A stretch of DNA of 64,000 nt from Flavobacterium rivuli WB 3.3-2 = DSM 21788 (GCF_000378485.1 NZ_KB899971.1:186001-250000); one strand, 5' to 3'; positions 24,840-35,047 are shown, counted from the stretch's first letter. Made by a program: numbers and translations. Notes: a model not told the origin generated them from the letters alone.

Positions 24840-26387
24840 ATGGCAACATTAACCGATACCTTCGGCGTACAAAAAGCCTTAACCCAACTGGGCATAACTG
24901 CAATTAATGATGGCACATCTACAGGCCTTAACAGCTTTGCCAATGGCGAGCTTATATCGTCTTACTCACCGGTAGACGGATCGTTAATAGCACAGGTAAA
25001 AACATCTACACCCGATGATTACCAAACCGTAATGGCTAAGGCCGAAGAAGCTTTTAAAGTATGGAGGCTGGTACCTGCCCCAAAACGTGGCGACATAGTG
25101 CGCCAAATGGCCGAAGAACTGCGTAAGTTTAAAGAGCCTCTTGGGCAGCTTGTATCTTTCGAGATGGGCAAGAGCCTGCAGGAAGGCCTTGGCGAAGTGC
25201 AGGAAATGATAGACATTTGCGACTTTGCAGTAGGTTTATCGCGCCAGCTATATGGCCTTACCATGCACAGCGAAAGACCCTTGCACCGCATGTATGAGCA
25301 GTGGCACCCGCTTGGTATTGTAGGTATTATATCTGCCTTTAACTTTCCGGTTGCGGTATGGAGCTGGAACTCTATGCTTGCCCTTGTATGTGGCGACGTG
25401 TATGTATGGAAACCAAGCTCTAAAGCACCTATATGTGCTATTGCCTGCCAGAACATTATAAAAACCGTACTGGAACGCAACAACCTGCCGGAAGGCATAA
25501 GCGGACTTGTTACGGGCGAAGCCTGCAACGAATTACTAAATAACGACAAACGCATTCCGCTTGTTTCGTTCACGGGTTCTACACGTGTAGGCCGCCATGT
25601 GAGCAAAACTGTAGCAGAGCGTTTTGGTAAAACCATACTGGAACTTGGTGGTAACAATGCCATCATCGTGTCTGAACATTCAGATATTTCTATGGTACTT
25701 GTAGGTGCCGTGTTTGGCGCCGTGGGTACTGCCGGGCAGCGTTGTACCTCTACACGCAGGCTTATCATCCATGAAAGTGTGTACGACAAAACCGTTGCCG
25801 TGCTTAAAAGTGCGTATGCCCAGCTTAAAATAGGCAACCCTCTGGATAGTAACAACCACGTAGGCCCGCTTATAGACAAAATGGCCGTAGAGAGTTTCCT
25901 TAATGCTATTGAAAAAGCTAAAGCTGAAGGCGGTACTGTAGTTACCGGCGGTGGTGTGGTACAGGGCGAAGGCTATGAAAGTGGCTGCTACGTTAACCCT
26001 TGTATTATTGAAGCCGAAAACCACTACACAGTTGTACAGGAAGAGACCTTTGCACCTATTTTATACTTAATGAAATACAGCACTATCGAAGAGGCTATCG
26101 CCTTGCAAAATGGCGTGCCACAGGGATTATCATCGTCTATATTTACAAACAGCATGAGAGAGATGGAATTATTCCTGTCGCAATCAGGATCAGACTGTGG
26201 TATTGCCAATGTAAACATAGGAACATCGGGTGCCGAGATAGGTGGCGCCTTTGGTGGTGAAAAAGAAACCGGTGGCGGCCGCGAGAGTGGCAGCGATGCC
26301 TGGAGGGCTTACATGCGCCGCCAGACGAATACCATAAACTACGGAACCCAGTTGCCACTGGCACAGGGAATCCGCTTTGACTTGTAA
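24840..26387 (+). CDS. Aldehyde dehydrogenase, ALDH7 (antiquitin / aminoadipate-semialdehyde) type
   Basis: 515 residues, the size of ALDH7 enzymes. Catalytic residues: N168 (FNFP), E268 (LELGGNN) and nucleophile C302 (GTAGQRCTSTRR). The GTAGQRCTSTRR and GGAFGGEKETGGGRESGSDA strings are typical of the antiquitin branch, which oxidises alpha-aminoadipate semialdehyde/piperideine-6-carboxylate with NAD+ in lysine degradation. The related activity on other semialdehydes cannot be excluded. Cytoplasmic; single gene with its own promoter and a terminator. Confidence 0.9.
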   Translation: MATLTDTFGVQKALTQLGITAINDGTSTGLNSFANGELISSYSPVDGSLIAQVKTSTPDDYQTVMAKAEEAFKVWRLVPAPKRGDIVRQMAEELRKFKEPLGQLVSFEMGKSLQEGLGEVQEMIDICDFAVGLSRQLYGLTMHSERPLHRMYEQWHPLGIVGIISAFNFPVAVWSWNSMLALVCGDVYVWKPSSKAPICAIACQNIIKTVLERNNLPEGISGLVTGEACNELLNNDKRIPLVSFTGSTRVGRHVSKTVAERFGKTILELGGNNAIIVSEHSDISMVLVGAVFGAVGTAGQRCTSTRRLIIHESVYDKTVAVLKSAYAQLKIGNPLDSNNHVGPLIDKMAVESFLNAIEKAKAEGGTVVTGGGVVQGEGYESGCYVNPCIIEAENHYTVVQEETFAPILYLMKYSTIEEAIALQNGVPQGLSSSIFTNSMREMELFLSQSGSDCGIANVNIGTSGAEIGGAFGGEKETGGGRESGSDAWRAYMRRQTNTINYGTQLPLAQGIRFDL

Positions 26388-26420
26388 TTATTTCTTCTTA
26401 CTATAAAGTGTTTAATATGG

Positions 26421-26451
26421 AACTGCCTCTTTACCGGAGGCAGTTTTTTTT
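26421..26451 (+). terminator. Rho-independent terminator of the aldehyde dehydrogenase gene
   Basis: AACTGCCTC and GAGGCAGTT pair around TTTACCG, followed by a T run. Confidence 0.9.
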
Positions 26452-26539
26452 GTGCATTCATTACATAAAATACTTTGCCGCTTTTTTTATAATTATAGCT
26501 TAAAGTCAGGGTTTACCCTTTTTAATTATTCCCATATAT

Positions 26540-26547
26540 TATTTTTG
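26540..26547 (+). promoter_or_regulatory. Putative -7 element of the Cys-rich secreted protein gene
   Basis: TATTTTTG fits TAnnTTTG; it implies a ~70-nt leader. Confidence 0.35.
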
Positions 26548-26621
26548 ACAATAAAGGGTTTTCGCATACAACTAATAATTTTTTTTAGTAACTTGTATCA
26601 CAGCTAATTAACCAAAATGAT

Positions 26622-27350
26622 ATGAAAACACTTTACTTAAAAATTTGCCTGTTTACGTTACTAACAGGTTTTTACTCTTTTAGTTTTGCAGCGGTTACAA
26701 GCACAAATAAGGTGTTGAATAAGCCATCATATAACAAAGCATCTGAGGTTACTACCCCGCTTTACTCATATACAGGCAATGTAGAATTCAGGTTGTTTGC
26801 GGCCGGAAATGAATTATCTGCCTATTTTACCGATGGGCAGCGCATAAATTTTATTATACTGCAACAAAATACGCTTACGGCAGTTCCGGAAAACGGTAAA
26901 TATCAGGTAGATGTGTACGAAGGCGGTGTGTCGCTGCGCAGCCATACCGGTAAAGCAACACTTTTTTTAGGAGCAGATGTAAAGGCATCTAAAGACCTGG
27001 CAAAGGCACTGGGCGGCAAAGCCCGTTTTGGGATAATAAATACGGGAGCAGCCGGATTTATATATAGTTATGGCACAACACAATCGTACAATGGGGCTAC
27101 ACTAAGTACCATAACTGCAAAAGGTATTGGGGTTATAGATTTTATAGCAACATTAGGCGGGGCAAAACCATCTAAAGATTGTAATTCGGGCGGTGTGGGC
27201 TCTGTTTCATCAAGTGTAAATGCAGGAAGTAAACCGCAGCAAAGCCACGGATGTGCCGTTACCTGTAAAACCGGATATTATTCCTGCTGTAAAGACACCA
27301 CAACAGCCACAACACAATCCTGTAAATGCATAAAAGAAAATAGTTTGTAA
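26622..27350 (+). CDS. Secreted protein with Cys-rich C-terminus, unknown function
   Basis: 242 residues. A signal peptide ends near FSFAA (residue ~24). The middle (~50-180) is Gly/Ala/Thr-rich and has no Cys. Cysteines cluster in the C-terminal third: one at ~NC in DCNSGG, then seven in the last ~35 residues (HGCAVTCKTGYYSCCKD, SCKCIKENSL). This spacing suggests a small disulfide-bonded or metal-binding module exported to periplasm or surface. No family was recognised. It stands alone between the ALDH7 terminator and the convergent MATE gene. Confidence 0.7.
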   Translation: MKTLYLKICLFTLLTGFYSFSFAAVTSTNKVLNKPSYNKASEVTTPLYSYTGNVEFRLFAAGNELSAYFTDGQRINFIILQQNTLTAVPENGKYQVDVYEGGVSLRSHTGKATLFLGADVKASKDLAKALGGKARFGIINTGAAGFIYSYGTTQSYNGATLSTITAKGIGVIDFIATLGGAKPSKDCNSGGVGSVSSSVNAGSKPQQSHGCAVTCKTGYYSCCKDTTTATTQSCKCIKENSL

Positions 27351-27447
27351 AATATTGGGCAAGAATAAATACAAACCTGATATGCACTAATATAATTAAT
27401 GAAATAGTTTTGTGGCACCCAATGGCAATTGTGACTGTGACTGAAAT

Positions 27448-28872
27448 TTATACCACTACCCTCTTCCACCTGCCGCGTTTAAACAGGATAATACTTGCAA
27501 CAGCCATACACGTTTCTGCAATTGGTATTGCCATGAATACACCTGTGGGGCCAAAACTAAAATGTTTAGCCAGTAAAAATGCCATAGGTATCTGGAACAG
27601 CCAGAACCCAAAAAGGTTTACAAGCGTTGGGGTGCGGGTATCGCCGGCACCGTTAAAGGCGTTAATAAGCACCATGCCAATACCGTAAAAAACGTAGCCT
27701 GCACTAAGTATGCGGATGGCCTGCACGGCAATATCGTGCACCTGTGCATTATTGGTAAAAAACCACATAAGCGGGTCGGCGGCAAGGAGTGTAACTATCA
27801 TAATTACTGCCATATAAATAACATTAAACTTTGCCGTAACCAGTGCAGACCTCTCTGCACGCTGCTCCTGCTTCGCTCCCAGATTCTGACCTACAAGTGT
27901 AGCCGCGGCATTGCTTAACCCCCATGCGGGCAGCATAAAGAACATCATAATGCGCAGCGCACTCTGGTATCCCGCAGACCCTTCGTCGCCACCTGTGGTA
28001 GCCACAAGTTCGGCAAGAAATATCCAGCTGCATGAGGCAATTACAAACTGTAGTATACCGGGCGCAGCTATTTTTACAAGCGCTTTAATTTGTTGCCAGT
28101 CGGGTATAAAGTACGAGGCTGCCACCTTAAGCATCCCTTTACCGTTAAAGAGGTTATACATTTGGTACAGCACCCCAATACCGCGCCCCACCGTTGTAGC
28201 AATAGCCGCACCGGTAAGCCCAAAGGCAGGTACAAAACCCCAGCCATTTATAAGCAGCGGGCACAACAGGCAGTTGCATATATTAGCTATCCACAGGCTT
28301 TTCATGGCAATGGCAGCATTGCCCGCACCGCGAAATATTCCGTTAAATAAAAAAATGAGGATAATTACAAAGCTACCACCCAGGGTAATGCGTATAAAAG
28401 GCGTACCATATATAGCCGACTCTAAAGACGACCCCATAAGCACTAAAATATCTGTAGCATAAATAAAGCCCAGGGTTGCCAGCACCACATTTAGCAACAG
28501 TGCTACTATAATGGCCTGCATGCCTGCTTTGGCGGCAGCCACAGGGTCTTTTTCTCCCACGCGGCGCGCAACAGTTGCCGTTGCCGCCATGCTCATGCCT
28601 ATGGCAATAGAGTATAGTATGGTAAGCACGCTTTCGGTTAGCCCTACGGTTTGCACGGCATAGCTGCTGTTTTCCAGGTGGCCCACAAAATACAGGTCTA
28701 CCAGCGCGAATACCGATTCCATCATCATTTCGAGCATCATGGGTATAGCAAGCAACAGCACCGCACGGCGTATGCTGCCCGTAGTAAAATCGACGCTCTC
28801 ACCGCTAAGAGATTGCTTTAATAATGCGAAAAAGCGTGAGGCACCACTTGCCTGCGCACTGTTTTGTGACAT
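27448..28872 (-). CDS. MATE family efflux transporter
   Basis: 474 residues with about twelve hydrophobic helices and the two-fold MATE repeat. The N-terminal half contains RRAVLLLAIPMMLEMMMES and DLYFVGHL, a conserved MATE opening; PAWGLSNAAATLVGQNLGA in the second half is the matching repeat motif. Such proteins export cationic drugs or metabolites using Na+ or H+ gradients; the substrate cannot be told. A short N-terminal extension of ~30 polar residues precedes the first helix. Single gene. Confidence 0.92.
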   Translation of the reverse strand: MSQNSAQASGASRFFALLKQSLSGESVDFTTGSIRRAVLLLAIPMMLEMMMESVFALVDLYFVGHLENSSYAVQTVGLTESVLTILYSIAIGMSMAATATVARRVGEKDPVAAAKAGMQAIIVALLLNVVLATLGFIYATDILVLMGSSLESAIYGTPFIRITLGGSFVIILIFLFNGIFRGAGNAAIAMKSLWIANICNCLLCPLLINGWGFVPAFGLTGAAIATTVGRGIGVLYQMYNLFNGKGMLKVAASYFIPDWQQIKALVKIAAPGILQFVIASCSWIFLAELVATTGGDEGSAGYQSALRIMMFFMLPAWGLSNAAATLVGQNLGAKQEQRAERSALVTAKFNVIYMAVIMIVTLLAADPLMWFFTNNAQVHDIAVQAIRILSAGYVFYGIGMVLINAFNGAGDTRTPTLVNLFGFWLFQIPMAFLLAKHFSFGPTGVFMAIPIAETCMAVASIILFKRGRWKRVVV

Positions 28873-28974
28873 AATTTACGCTTTAATTGTTATGGCTAAA
28901 GCCGATTAATGCTTTAGGGTTATCAAGTAAAAGTATAAAATTTAATTGAGTGGAATTTTAAAATAACAGTAAGA

Positions 28975-29075
28975 GATTCTTCGACTGCGTTGCGCTCAAA
29001 ATGATAATAGCCTTCCCTTCTTGTGGCTTTCTATAAACATGCCGTTCCTCCGGGACTGTGCAAGGTTTTTTTAAC
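28975..29075. repeat. Remnants of dispersed intergenic repeats
   Basis: GATTCTTCGACTGCGTTGCG and ATAAACATGCCGTTCCTCC resemble pieces of the composite element (compare 52280-52303). Decayed and gene-free. Confidence 0.4.
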
Positions 29076-29129
29076 CTTATAGGTTTTATCGGTATATTCC
29101 TAAATAGCAATACAGGATTGATATTAATT

Positions 29130-29591
29130 TTACTCTGCTTTAATTATATTAAAAGTCATTCTGTCAAAACGGGAATCGTAATACCAAAAAACTCTATATA
29201 GAGATAATTTTTTTTCGGAAATAATTCCGGAAAAGTTAACACCATTGTCTATCTCATATCGCAATTTTTCAGTGTTATTGTAATTCACTTTATGAAATGG
29301 GGTTGATTCATCGTAAGAATATTTATAATTAATTAACGTAAAAGAAAGGGTATCTTTTTGATTGTACTTATCAAACTTTAAATCTGTAACATAGTGAATA
29401 TTATTTTCATTGCCGTAGTATCTCCCTTTAACAATGGAATCTTTTTCAAAAACTAATTCTATGTAATCTGCCGGATTTTTACTTTCATTTGAAGCATGCT
29501 CAAATTTATATGTTTTTACTGTAACCAAATCAGTATTAGTTTGCCCTTTAGAAAAAAGCATAACAAGGATGTATAATAAAATGTTACTCAT
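29130..29591 (-). CDS. Small putative secreted protein, unknown function
   Basis: 153 residues. A weak hydrophobic N-terminus (NILLYILVMLFSKGQ) could be a signal peptide cleaved after KGQ. The rest is rich in Tyr, Lys and Asn with alternating beta-like pattern (DYIELVFEKDSIVKGRYYGN, RYEIDNGVNFSGIISEKKL). AT-rich codon use compared with neighbours hints at a different origin. No family was recognised. Confidence 0.55.
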   Translation of the reverse strand: MSNILLYILVMLFSKGQTNTDLVTVKTYKFEHASNESKNPADYIELVFEKDSIVKGRYYGNENNIHYVTDLKFDKYNQKDTLSFTLINYKYSYDESTPFHKVNYNNTEKLRYEIDNGVNFSGIISEKKLSLYRVFWYYDSRFDRMTFNIIKAE

Positions 29592-29758
29592 TGTATATAA
29601 TTAGTGGTTACGCTGTAAAAATACTAATACGACGACTACTAATGATATACTTTACTAACAAAATTTGATAATACACAACACAAAAAAATTTCCAAACAGA
29701 ATAACACAAATGTTTTGAGCTTTGGAGAGGCGGCATGTAATACAGTTTAAATAAATTG

Positions 29759-29900
29759 TTACGCGAAGTCGCAAAGACGCAAAGCTGTATACTAAATTAG
29801 GTTTCGATACAGCGACTGGTAAGTCGCAAAGCTTTGCGACTTAACAGTCGCTTGTGTGTATGCATAATATGTCTTCGCGTCTTGGCGCCTATGCGTGACA
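29759..29900. repeat. GCAAAGACGCAAAG-type inverted-repeat element
   Basis: ACGCGAAGTCGCAAAGACGC at the left and GTCTTCGCGTCTTGGCGCC near the right are inverted; the centre has GTCGCAAAG/CTTTGCGAC. It is a sister family of the ACCACAAAG elements. Compare 55232-55360 and the half copy at 46841. Confidence 0.6.
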
Positions 29901-29964
29901 TAAAATAGAATAGGAAATATCAGGCTAAGATATATGCAGAAATAATATATACCAATTTTCTTTT

Positions 29965-30149
29965 TTACCACAAAGAACACAAAGCAAAGCTTGACATTTT
30001 GCTCAAAGATTTCAATCCCGCAACCGTGATAAAAGGGCACATGGCTATACGTACCGGCTTTGTGCCTTTCCGCCTATGGCGGAATATGCATGTGCTTACC
30101 ATATTGCCTTGTGTTCTTTGTGAAAGACTTCGTGCTCTTTGTGGTAAAT
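29965..30149. repeat. ACCACAAAG-type inverted-repeat element, copy 2
   Basis: Left end TTACCACAAAGAACACAAAG, right end CTTCGTGCTCTTTGTGGTAA; an internal stem TTCCGCC/GGCGGAA sits in the middle. Gene-free. Confidence 0.75.
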
Positions 30150-30185
30150 AATTTTGTGGATTATCAACTAGGGTTTAAAAAACAA

Positions 30186-30227
30186 AAAAATCCCCAAAAC
30201 AAACTTGCTTTGGGGATTTATTTTTTA
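30186..30227 (-). terminator. Bidirectional terminator hairpin downstream of pgi
   Basis: AAATCCCCAAA and TTTGGGGATTT form an 11-bp stem; T runs follow on both strands. It lies ~195 bp downstream of the pgi stop. Confidence 0.65.
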
Positions 30228-30256
30228 TTTCCTGTCGAATCTATCGTGTGATATTT

Positions 30257-30365
30257 TTTGTCCTCTCCCAGCCCTCTCCAAAGGAGAGGGGGAAGCTACT
30301 CTTGCAGTCGAACTGTACCCGTTCATTAGCTCCCCTCTCCTTCGGAGAGGGGTTGGGGGAGAGGA
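30257..30365. repeat. CCTCTCCAAAGGAGAGG-type inverted-repeat element
   Basis: Two palindromes (CCCTCTCCAAAGGAGAGGG and CCCTCTCCTTCGGAGAGGG) are themselves placed in inverted orientation, with outer ends GTCCTCTCCCAGCC and GGTTGGGGGAGAGGAC. Confidence 0.7.
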
Positions 30366-30419
30366 CTCTTTGACAGAATTCTTTATTTAATGTGCCAAAG
30401 GCCATTGGAGTTACAGAAC

Positions 30420-32063
30420 TTATTTCTGTTTCAAGAACTCGCCTACTAAGAACGAGGTAGAACTGTCGTGTTGTTTTACAGTACCGCTCACAATTTCGTC
30501 GAGGATAGAGTTAGCAAGCTGCTTGCCCAGCTCTACACCCCATTGGTCGTAGCTGAATATATTCCAGATAACGCCTTGTACAAATATTTTGTGCTCGTAT
30601 AAAGCTACAAGAGCACCAAGGGTTTCCGGTGTAAGTTTTTTAATCAAGAAGGTATTTGTAGGCTTGTTGCCTGTAAATACTTTAAACGGGGTAAGATAGT
30701 CTGCTTTTTCCTGAGCAACGCCTGCTTTAGTAAACTCGGCGCGAACGGTAGCCTCGGTCTTGCCGCTAAGCAACGCCTCAGTCTGGGCAAAAAAGTTAGA
30801 CATTAATTTATCGTGATGGTCCTGGTTGCCATATAGTGGCTGTACAAAACCGATAAAATCGGTAGGGATAAGTTTAGTGCCCTGGTGTATAAGCTGAAAG
30901 AATGCATGCTGCGAGTTAGTACCCGGCTCGCCCCATATAATAGTACCTGTCTGGTAATTTACAGGGTTACCATCGCGGCCTACGCTCTTGCCGTTACTCT
31001 CCATAATACCCTGCTGCAGGTAAGGCGCAAGTTTACTCAGGTACTGTGTGTACGGGATAAGGGCTTCGCTTTCGGCACCAAAAAAGTTGTTGTACCAAAT
31101 GCTAAGCAATGCTAAAACCACCGGAAGGTTCTCTTCAAACGGGGTAGTTTTAAAATGCTCATCCATATCGTTAGCACCTTTAAGCAGCTTATCAAAATTA
31201 TCAAAGCCTACTGCCAGCGCAATAGATAAACCAACGGCACTCCATAGAGAGAAACGTCCGCCTACCCAGTCCCACATCGGGAAAATGTTAGCCTCGTCTA
31301 TACCAAATTCGGTAACCTTTTTAATATTGGTAGATACCGCCACAAAGTGCTTGGCAACATCGGCCTGTGTAGCATGCTTAAGGAACCACTCTCGTGCCGT
31401 TTCGGCATTGGTAAGGGTTTCCTGTGTGGTAAAGGTTTTAGATGCTATAACAAAAAGCGTGGTTTCAGGATCTAAACCCTTAAGGCTTTCGGTAACGTGG
31501 TCGCCATCTACGTTAGAGATAAACTTAACGTTAAGCTGGTTCTTGTAGTACTTAAGTGCCTCTACCACCATGTGCGGACCAAGGTCGCTGCCGCCTATGC
31601 CTATGTTTACCACAGTGGTAAATGGCTTACCGGTGTAACCTGTTTTAGTACCGCCTATAATTTCTTCTGTAAACTGTTTTATCTTGTTTTTAACGGCATA
31701 CACTTCGGGTATAACATTAACACCTTCAAACCTAATATCGGCAGTTTCCGGCGCGCGAAGTGCAGTGTGCAGTACGGCCCTGTCTTCGGTACGGTTTATG
31801 GCATCGCCTTCAAAATAGCTTTGTATAGCACCTTTAAGGTCTGTCTCTTTAGCAAGGTCCTGAAGTAATGCTAACGTTTCTTCGTTAATAATGTTCTTAG
31901 AATAATCTACCAAAAAGTCATTCCATTTAATGTGGAATTTCTGTGCTCTTTGGGTATCGGCAGCAAACATTTCCTGCATAGAGGCATTTTGCATTTCGGT
32001 ATAATGGTCGCGAAGTGCCTGCCAGGCGGCTGTGCCCGATGGATTAGTGTTTTGTAATGCCAT
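30420..32063 (-). CDS. pgi: Glucose-6-phosphate isomerase
   Basis: 547 residues, the usual bacterial length. Family signatures: [15 protein letters not shown] (sugar-phosphate binding) and [22 protein letters not shown] with the active-site region, and [11 protein letters not shown], which is PROSITE-type signature 2. Reaction: glucose-6-phosphate to fructose-6-phosphate in glycolysis, cytoplasmic. It is the last gene of a four-gene run: the M23 lipoprotein gene ends 4 bp upstream, then the tryptophan dioxygenase and DUF3108 genes. The grouping with a cell-wall peptidase is probably historical rather than functional. Confidence 0.97.
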   Translation of the reverse strand: MALQNTNPSGTAAWQALRDHYTEMQNASMQEMFAADTQRAQKFHIKWNDFLVDYSKNIINEETLALLQDLAKETDLKGAIQSYFEGDAINRTEDRAVLHTALRAPETADIRFEGVNVIPEVYAVKNKIKQFTEEIIGGTKTGYTGKPFTTVVNIGIGGSDLGPHMVVEALKYYKNQLNVKFISNVDGDHVTESLKGLDPETTLFVIASKTFTTQETLTNAETAREWFLKHATQADVAKHFVAVSTNIKKVTEFGIDEANIFPMWDWVGGRFSLWSAVGLSIALAVGFDNFDKLLKGANDMDEHFKTTPFEENLPVVLALLSIWYNNFFGAESEALIPYTQYLSKLAPYLQQGIMESNGKSVGRDGNPVNYQTGTIIWGEPGTNSQHAFFQLIHQGTKLIPTDFIGFVQPLYGNQDHHDKLMSNFFAQTEALLSGKTEATVRAEFTKAGVAQEKADYLTPFKVFTGNKPTNTFLIKKLTPETLGALVALYEHKIFVQGVIWNIFSYDQWGVELGKQLANSILDEIVSGTVKQHDSSTSFLVGEFLKQK

Positions 32064-32067
32064 TGTG

Positions 32068-33318
32068 TTAGTTTTTTTGGTTAAATTTTATTTCAGATAT
32101 ACTGTCAAGTTCTTTTTTAAGCGGGGTCATGTAAGCAATAAAGCGCGGTTTATGCTTAGGGCTCATAGGCTCAGAGTTAGGTAGTTTTTGCCTTAAGGCA
32201 TCTACCTGCACGCCGTTTTTCCAGAAGCGGTAACATACATGCGGCCCTGTGGCAAGGCCTGTACTGCCCACACGCCCTATAACGTCGCCCTGTGTAACGC
32301 GCTGCCCCTGGCGCACCAGTATTTTGCTCATGTGCAGGTACTGCGTGGCATACATACCACTGTGTTTTACCTTAACAAAATTACCGTTGCCCGATGTGTA
32401 GCCTGTGCGCTCTACCACGCCGCTGGCAGTTGTCATGATGGGTGTGCCGCTTGGTGCGGCATAATCGGTACCGTTATGGGCTTTCCACTGCATTTGCACG
32501 GGGTGAAAACGCCTGCCCGAAAAGCGCGAGGTAATATGGCTGAATTTAAGCGGGGCTTTTAAGAACATGTTTTTAAGCACCTTGCCCTCCTCATCATAAT
32601 ACTCCCTTGTTTTAGACCGCGATGTGCTGTCCTGCTTAAACGGAAATGCGTATATTTTTTTGCCTTTATACTCAAAGTACGACGCTTCTATGCTCTCTAT
32701 ACCGCCATAAATGCTGTCGCTTATGTAACGTTCGTTTACGGTAACGGCAAACTTATCGCCCTTTTGTATCTTAAAAAAGTCAATACTCCAGGCATACATT
32801 TCGCTTAGCTCATGTGCCAGTGCCGGGCCTGCGCCTGCTTTGTTAAGCGTTTCGGCAAGAGATCCTTCTATGGCACCCGCAATAATACGCCTTTTAATAG
32901 TTATAGGCTTTACCGTTTTGTTAACCCTTGGTATAGAATCTCTAAGGTCTATTACATAATAGCTAAGATTATCGGGCTGGTACACAAATGCCTTAAGGGC
33001 GTTGGGTGCTTTTTTATCTTTAAACAAGGTAAAAGGCCTGCCCACGCGAATGTCCCTTAAATCAAAGGTATCCTTAATATGTTCTGTAATGTTATGAATT
33101 GCCGATGCATCAAAACCCTCTTTGCCCAATATACCGCCAAAGGTATCGCCGCTTGCAATAGTATCGTGCACTACGGTATAATCGCTGGTTATAAAGCCAA
33201 ACTCTTTTACAATGGGTGCTTTTTTTACTACTGTTTTTTTAGGCTCTTCTTGTTGTTGCTCTTTATTGTTGCAGGCTATGAGGGTTAAAAATGTAAGTAT
33301 GGCTACAAGATATCTCAA
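32068..33318 (-). CDS. M23-family metallopeptidase lipoprotein
   Basis: 416 residues from a TTG complementary to 33316-33318, the only start that keeps the lipoprotein signal ([10 protein letters not shown], Cys16). A Lys/Glu-rich linker follows. C-terminal LytM/M23 domain: HNGTDYAAP gives the Zn ligands His and Asp, and [13 protein letters not shown] stands where the family has H-x-H, so the third Zn ligand is Cys instead of His. M23 enzymes cut peptidoglycan cross-links or act as regulators when degenerate. Located at the outer or inner membrane periplasmic face. It is 20 nt downstream of the dioxygenase gene and 4 nt upstream of pgi. Confidence 0.88.
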   Translation of the reverse strand: MRYLVAILTFLTLIACNNKEQQQEEPKKTVVKKAPIVKEFGFITSDYTVVHDTIASGDTFGGILGKEGFDASAIHNITEHIKDTFDLRDIRVGRPFTLFKDKKAPNALKAFVYQPDNLSYYVIDLRDSIPRVNKTVKPITIKRRIIAGAIEGSLAETLNKAGAGPALAHELSEMYAWSIDFFKIQKGDKFAVTVNERYISDSIYGGIESIEASYFEYKGKKIYAFPFKQDSTSRSKTREYYDEEGKVLKNMFLKAPLKFSHITSRFSGRRFHPVQMQWKAHNGTDYAAPSGTPIMTTASGVVERTGYTSGNGNFVKVKHSGMYATQYLHMSKILVRQGQRVTQGDVIGRVGSTGLATGPHVCYRFWKNGVQVDALRQKLPNSEPMSPKHKPRFIAYMTPLKKELDSISEIKFNQKN

Positions 33319-33338
33319 AAGTGTGTTTGTTTTGTGTG

Positions 33339-34274
33339 TTATACATTTTCGCCCCAGTTGCGCAGCTCATCTTCTGTCCATAATTCGGGGAAAAATATCC
33401 TTCGTTGGTATTTAGGATGCATGTATTTTTTCCAGTCGCTGCCGCCGGTAGCTTCCTGCGGCCCCGCAGAGCTTTCTATATACTTCCTGGCAGCATTAAG
33501 GTGGCCCATAACCCAGGTAACATTTACCGTATGGTCATAATGGCGCATAGCAGCCACAAGCTCCGGGTTAGCCTGGCTTTCGGCAGGGAGCTGTTTAAAT
33601 TTCCTCCAGATGTTTATGGTGTTGTACTCTTCCATGTGGCGTAAAAATTCGGCTTTGTACTTTTTCTCAAAAGCATTAAGCAGGTACGATTTTTCGCCCG
33701 TTTTGTGGTCTTTGCCTGCCGCCTGCCAGTACAAATGCTCAAAGGCATGCGTGTATGGCGTGTTACGGTCTATAGTGGCACGAAAACGGTAGTCTATAAG
33801 GTTTATAAGGTCTGTGCTTGCAAATTCTATAAGGCGGTACTGCGCGCTCTGAAAACCGCTTGCCGGGGTAAGGGTGTTGCGGAATTTCATGTACTGGTCT
33901 ATCTCCATGCCATCGCCCATAATATCAAACGATGTGGTAAGCATATCAAAATAGCGGCTTATGCGCATTAACCTTTCGGTAAAAAACGCAGTGGTAAGCG
34001 TTTCGGCATGGCATAGCTGGTTGGTTTCCCACAGTATCATTTTAAAAAGCAGCTCGTTTACCTGGTGGTACATTATAAAAACCATCTCATCGGGCAGGGT
34101 GGTTCTTTGTATCTGCAGGTTAAGGAGCGCATCTGTATTAATGTAATCCCAGTATGTTATGGGGGTAGACCATAGTAAACCCTCTAAATGCGTAGCCGTT
34201 TTCTGGCCTATGGCCGAGAATTTTTTATCAAGTTCATCCAGCTTTTCAGCTATTGGGGATGTGTGTTCTGTCAT
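33339..34274 (-). CDS. Tryptophan 2,3-dioxygenase family protein
   Basis: 311 residues. The N-terminal half has DEMVFIMYHQVNELLFKMIL with the heme-proximal-side pattern of the family, then SGFQSAQYRLIEF, the usual tryptophan dioxygenase signature (SxGFQSxQxRxIE). TVNVTWVMGHLNAARKYI resembles the distal family region. Reaction if typical: heme-dependent opening of L-tryptophan to N-formylkynurenine; no kynurenine formamidase or kynureninase lies nearby. Co-transcribed with the DUF3108 gene 5 nt upstream. Many flavobacteria carry this gene in this neighbourhood. Confidence 0.85.
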   Translation of the reverse strand: MTEHTSPIAEKLDELDKKFSAIGQKTATHLEGLLWSTPITYWDYINTDALLNLQIQRTTLPDEMVFIMYHQVNELLFKMILWETNQLCHAETLTTAFFTERLMRISRYFDMLTTSFDIMGDGMEIDQYMKFRNTLTPASGFQSAQYRLIEFASTDLINLIDYRFRATIDRNTPYTHAFEHLYWQAAGKDHKTGEKSYLLNAFEKKYKAEFLRHMEEYNTINIWRKFKQLPAESQANPELVAAMRHYDHTVNVTWVMGHLNAARKYIESSAGPQEATGGSDWKKYMHPKYQRRIFFPELWTEDELRNWGENV

Positions 34275-34279
34275 CTTTT

Positions 34280-35047
34280 TTATTTCGATTTAATGGCAAG
34301 GGTGTGCGCAAGGCCCCTGTATTCATCCAGGTCTGCCTTAAGCGACCCTACGGCAAGGCTTGCTTTAATTCTTACCGGCACTTTGTTTTCATCGTCTGAT
34401 ATCCAAACGGTTAAACTTTCCTCTTCCTTAAAAACCCTGCCTGCCTGTACCAGCGGCCTGAATATCATGGTAGAGATGGTGCCAAATTTAGTGCTTAAAT
34501 CTTCCCTGCCAATGAATTTGAGTTTAAATTTTGTAACCTCATCATCAAAAAACATATCTACCGCAATAGCCTCGCCCACTTTAAGCTTATCTACGTTAGG
34601 ATGGTTCCTTAAATAGTAAAATACCGATACGATATCCTGCACATTCTCTGTAACCGATATGGTTTTTTCTGATTTATGCTTGTAGTCTTTTACAAGCACC
34701 GTGTTTTTATCCTGGTTAAAAAAACCTTCCTGGTCTTTTTTATAACCGCCTTCGTCTATTTTGCGCACATACTGGTAGGGCTTGCCGGTATTTTTATCAA
34801 AATAGCTTTCGTAATTATCGTTAACCTTAAAAAAGAATTTTGTCATACCCGTAGTGTAGCCATTGCCCACTACGTGGTGTACTTTTTTATTGTTTCTTAC
34901 AGCATCTTTAATTTCCAGCGTGGCATACCCCGCATTTACAACCCCGTAGTGAATCCTGAATTTAAAGAACTCTCCGGTCTTAAACGCGTCCTGTGAAAAT
35001 GCATCGCCTAATGCAAAAAACATAATAATGGCAAGTAATTTTTTCAT
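34280..35047 (-). CDS. DUF3108 family secreted protein
   Basis: 255 residues with a signal peptide ending at DAFSQ (residue ~19). The mature part begins FKTGEFFKFRIHYGVVNAGYATLE, the DUF3108 opening, and ends with EEESLTVWISDDENKVPVRIKASLAVGSLKADL, the closing beta-strand motif of the family. Predicted periplasmic beta-rich protein, possibly lipid-related like distant LolA-type folds; function not established. It is the first gene of the operon running to pgi, with a -7 element at 35100-35107 and an independent small transcript just upstream. Confidence 0.85.
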   Translation of the reverse strand: MKKLLAIIMFFALGDAFSQDAFKTGEFFKFRIHYGVVNAGYATLEIKDAVRNNKKVHHVVGNGYTTGMTKFFFKVNDNYESYFDKNTGKPYQYVRKIDEGGYKKDQEGFFNQDKNTVLVKDYKHKSEKTISVTENVQDIVSVFYYLRNHPNVDKLKVGEAIAVDMFFDDEVTKFKLKFIGREDLSTKFGTISTMIFRPLVQAGRVFKEEESLTVWISDDENKVPVRIKASLAVGSLKADLDEYRGLAHTLAIKSK

